This document shows, in pieces, positions 7,088 to 7,717 of a stretch of 7,717 nt of DNA. Origin of the DNA: an uncultured bacterium (GTDB lineage Bacteria > Actinomycetota > UBA4738 > HRBIN12); assembly GCA_937881155.1 (NCBI GenBank), contig CALGFI010000073.1, forward strand, positions 1 through 7,717. The letters run 5' to 3'. The first letter of the stretch is position 1; each line of letters starts with the position of its first letter. Both the position numbers and the translations under genes were made by a program. Under the pieces are notes generated by a model. It ran no database searches. It saw only the letters and a list, made by a program, of their open reading frames with translations, and was not told the origin of the DNA.

Positions 7088-7717
7088 GTGGACGATCTCG
7101 TCGTCGCCGACGCGCTGATCGTCGACGGCACCGGCGCCCCTCAGCGCCCAGGTTCGGTCGTGATATCCGGCGACCGTGTCGTCGACGTCCTCGACCGGGG
7201 CGCCGAGGAACCTCCGACGATAGGGCGGATCGACGCCGCCGGGCGAGTCGTCGCGCCGGGATTCGTCGACGTGCACAGTCACTCGGACATCACGCCGTTC
7301 GTCGAGCCGACGATGGACTCGATGCTGCGGCAGGGCGTGACGACGCTCGTCGTGGGCAACTGCGGCGGGTCGGCGCACCCGATCGAGGGCGCGGTCGATC
7401 ACGCGGCGATGACAGGCGTGGACCCGAAGGAACTCGCGCTCGACTGGAGCTCGTTCGGCGAGTACCTCGCGCGTATCGACGTCTCGCGTCCCGCTCTCAA
7501 CGTGGCGTCGCTCGTCGGCCACGGCACGCTGCGCGAGCACGTCATGGGCGTGGAGCAACGACGATCGCCGACGGACGAGGAGATCCGGTCGATGCGCGAC
7601 CTGCTCCGCGAGGCTCTCGCAGAGGGCGCCGTCGGGTTCTCCACAGGGCTCGTGTACGCGCCGGGCCTGCACGCGTCGACGGACGAGATCGCGGCCGTCG
7701 CTACCGCCCTCGCGGAG
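7088..7717 (+). CDS. N-acyl-D-amino-acid deacylase (D-aminoacylase), amidohydrolase superfamily (partial, C-terminus off right edge)
   Basis: The 210 visible residues are roughly the first 40% of a family usually about 480-540 residues long. The enzyme hydrolyses N-acyl-D-amino acids to the free D-amino acid and a carboxylate, in the cytoplasm as no signal peptide is seen. The start has the family's beta-sandwich strand (LVVADALIVDGTGAP), then PGFVDVHSHSD with metal ligands His63 and His65, then QGVTTLVVGNCG with Cys92. The 29-residue His-to-Cys spacing equals His67-Cys96 of the Alcaligenes faecalis enzyme as I recall it. NVASLVGHGTLREHVMG (138-154) and GFSTGLVYAPG (183-193) are further family signatures. 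The later zinc-ligand histidines and catalytic aspartate lie beyond the window. GTG 7088 is chosen because it begins just before the first strand and 4 bases after the transporter's stop; no Shine-Dalgarno is visible, so coupled translation is likely. Substrate (D-Glu, D-Asp or broad) cannot be told. Confidence 0.9.
   Translation, partial: MDDLVVADALIVDGTGAPQRPGSVVISGDRVVDVLDRGAEEPPTIGRIDAAGRVVAPGFVDVHSHSDITPFVEPTMDSMLRQGVTTLVVGNCGGSAHPIEGAVDHAAMTGVDPKELALDWSSFGEYLARIDVSRPALNVASLVGHGTLREHVMGVEQRRSPTDEEIRSMRDLLREALAEGAVGFSTGLVYAPGLHASTDEIAAVATALAE

Noticed and set aside
5875..7131. A 418-residue minus-strand frame opposite the transporter
   Set aside because: The plus-strand frame encodes a coherent membrane protein with two matched repeats. 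The reverse frame is a charged, Arg/Asp-rich sequence typical of the complement of hydrophobic codons.

Overview
The window looks like chromosomal DNA of a high-G+C actinobacterium (Actinomycetota), probably an uncultured or little-studied lineage. The evidence is the strong G/C third-position bias, a 180-kDa-class NAD-glutamate dehydrogenase, and a DUF3263 gene followed by a LytR_C gene, a pair typical of Actinomycetota. Most candidate starts also lack Shine-Dalgarno sequences. I see no mobile element, CRISPR array, tRNA, rRNA or sign of recent transfer.

Left part, minus strand (1-5711), read from right to left: the large gdh gene covers most of the window. After a 44-base gap comes a 95-residue DUF3263 protein. 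One base after its stop begins a single-pass membrane protein with an extracytoplasmic LytR_C domain, which runs off the left edge. gdh and the DUF3263 gene each have a TANNNT hexamer exactly 6 bases before a start codon, as expected for leaderless transcripts. For gdh this favours a start at 5711 over the longer reading frame that begins at 5732.

Centre (5712-5865): a short divergent intergenic region holds the presumed gdh promoter on the minus strand and a candidate promoter (5809-5838) for the plus-strand genes.

Right part, plus strand (5866-7717): a 405-residue polytopic membrane protein is followed 4 bases later by an N-acyl-D-amino-acid deacylase, cut by the right edge. The membrane protein has the two-repeat pattern of the Na+/phosphate cotransporter (NptA/PF02690) fold, but the glutamine of the QSSS signature is absent from both repeats. 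The pair is probably one operon.

Glutamate dehydrogenase is a central step of amino-acid catabolism, and the divergent deacylase releases free D-amino acids from N-acyl forms, so a nitrogen or amino-acid salvage theme is plausible. That link is inference from neighbourhood only. The most unusual item is the divergent Na/Pi-like transporter coupled to the deacylase. I found no clearly new multi-gene system.
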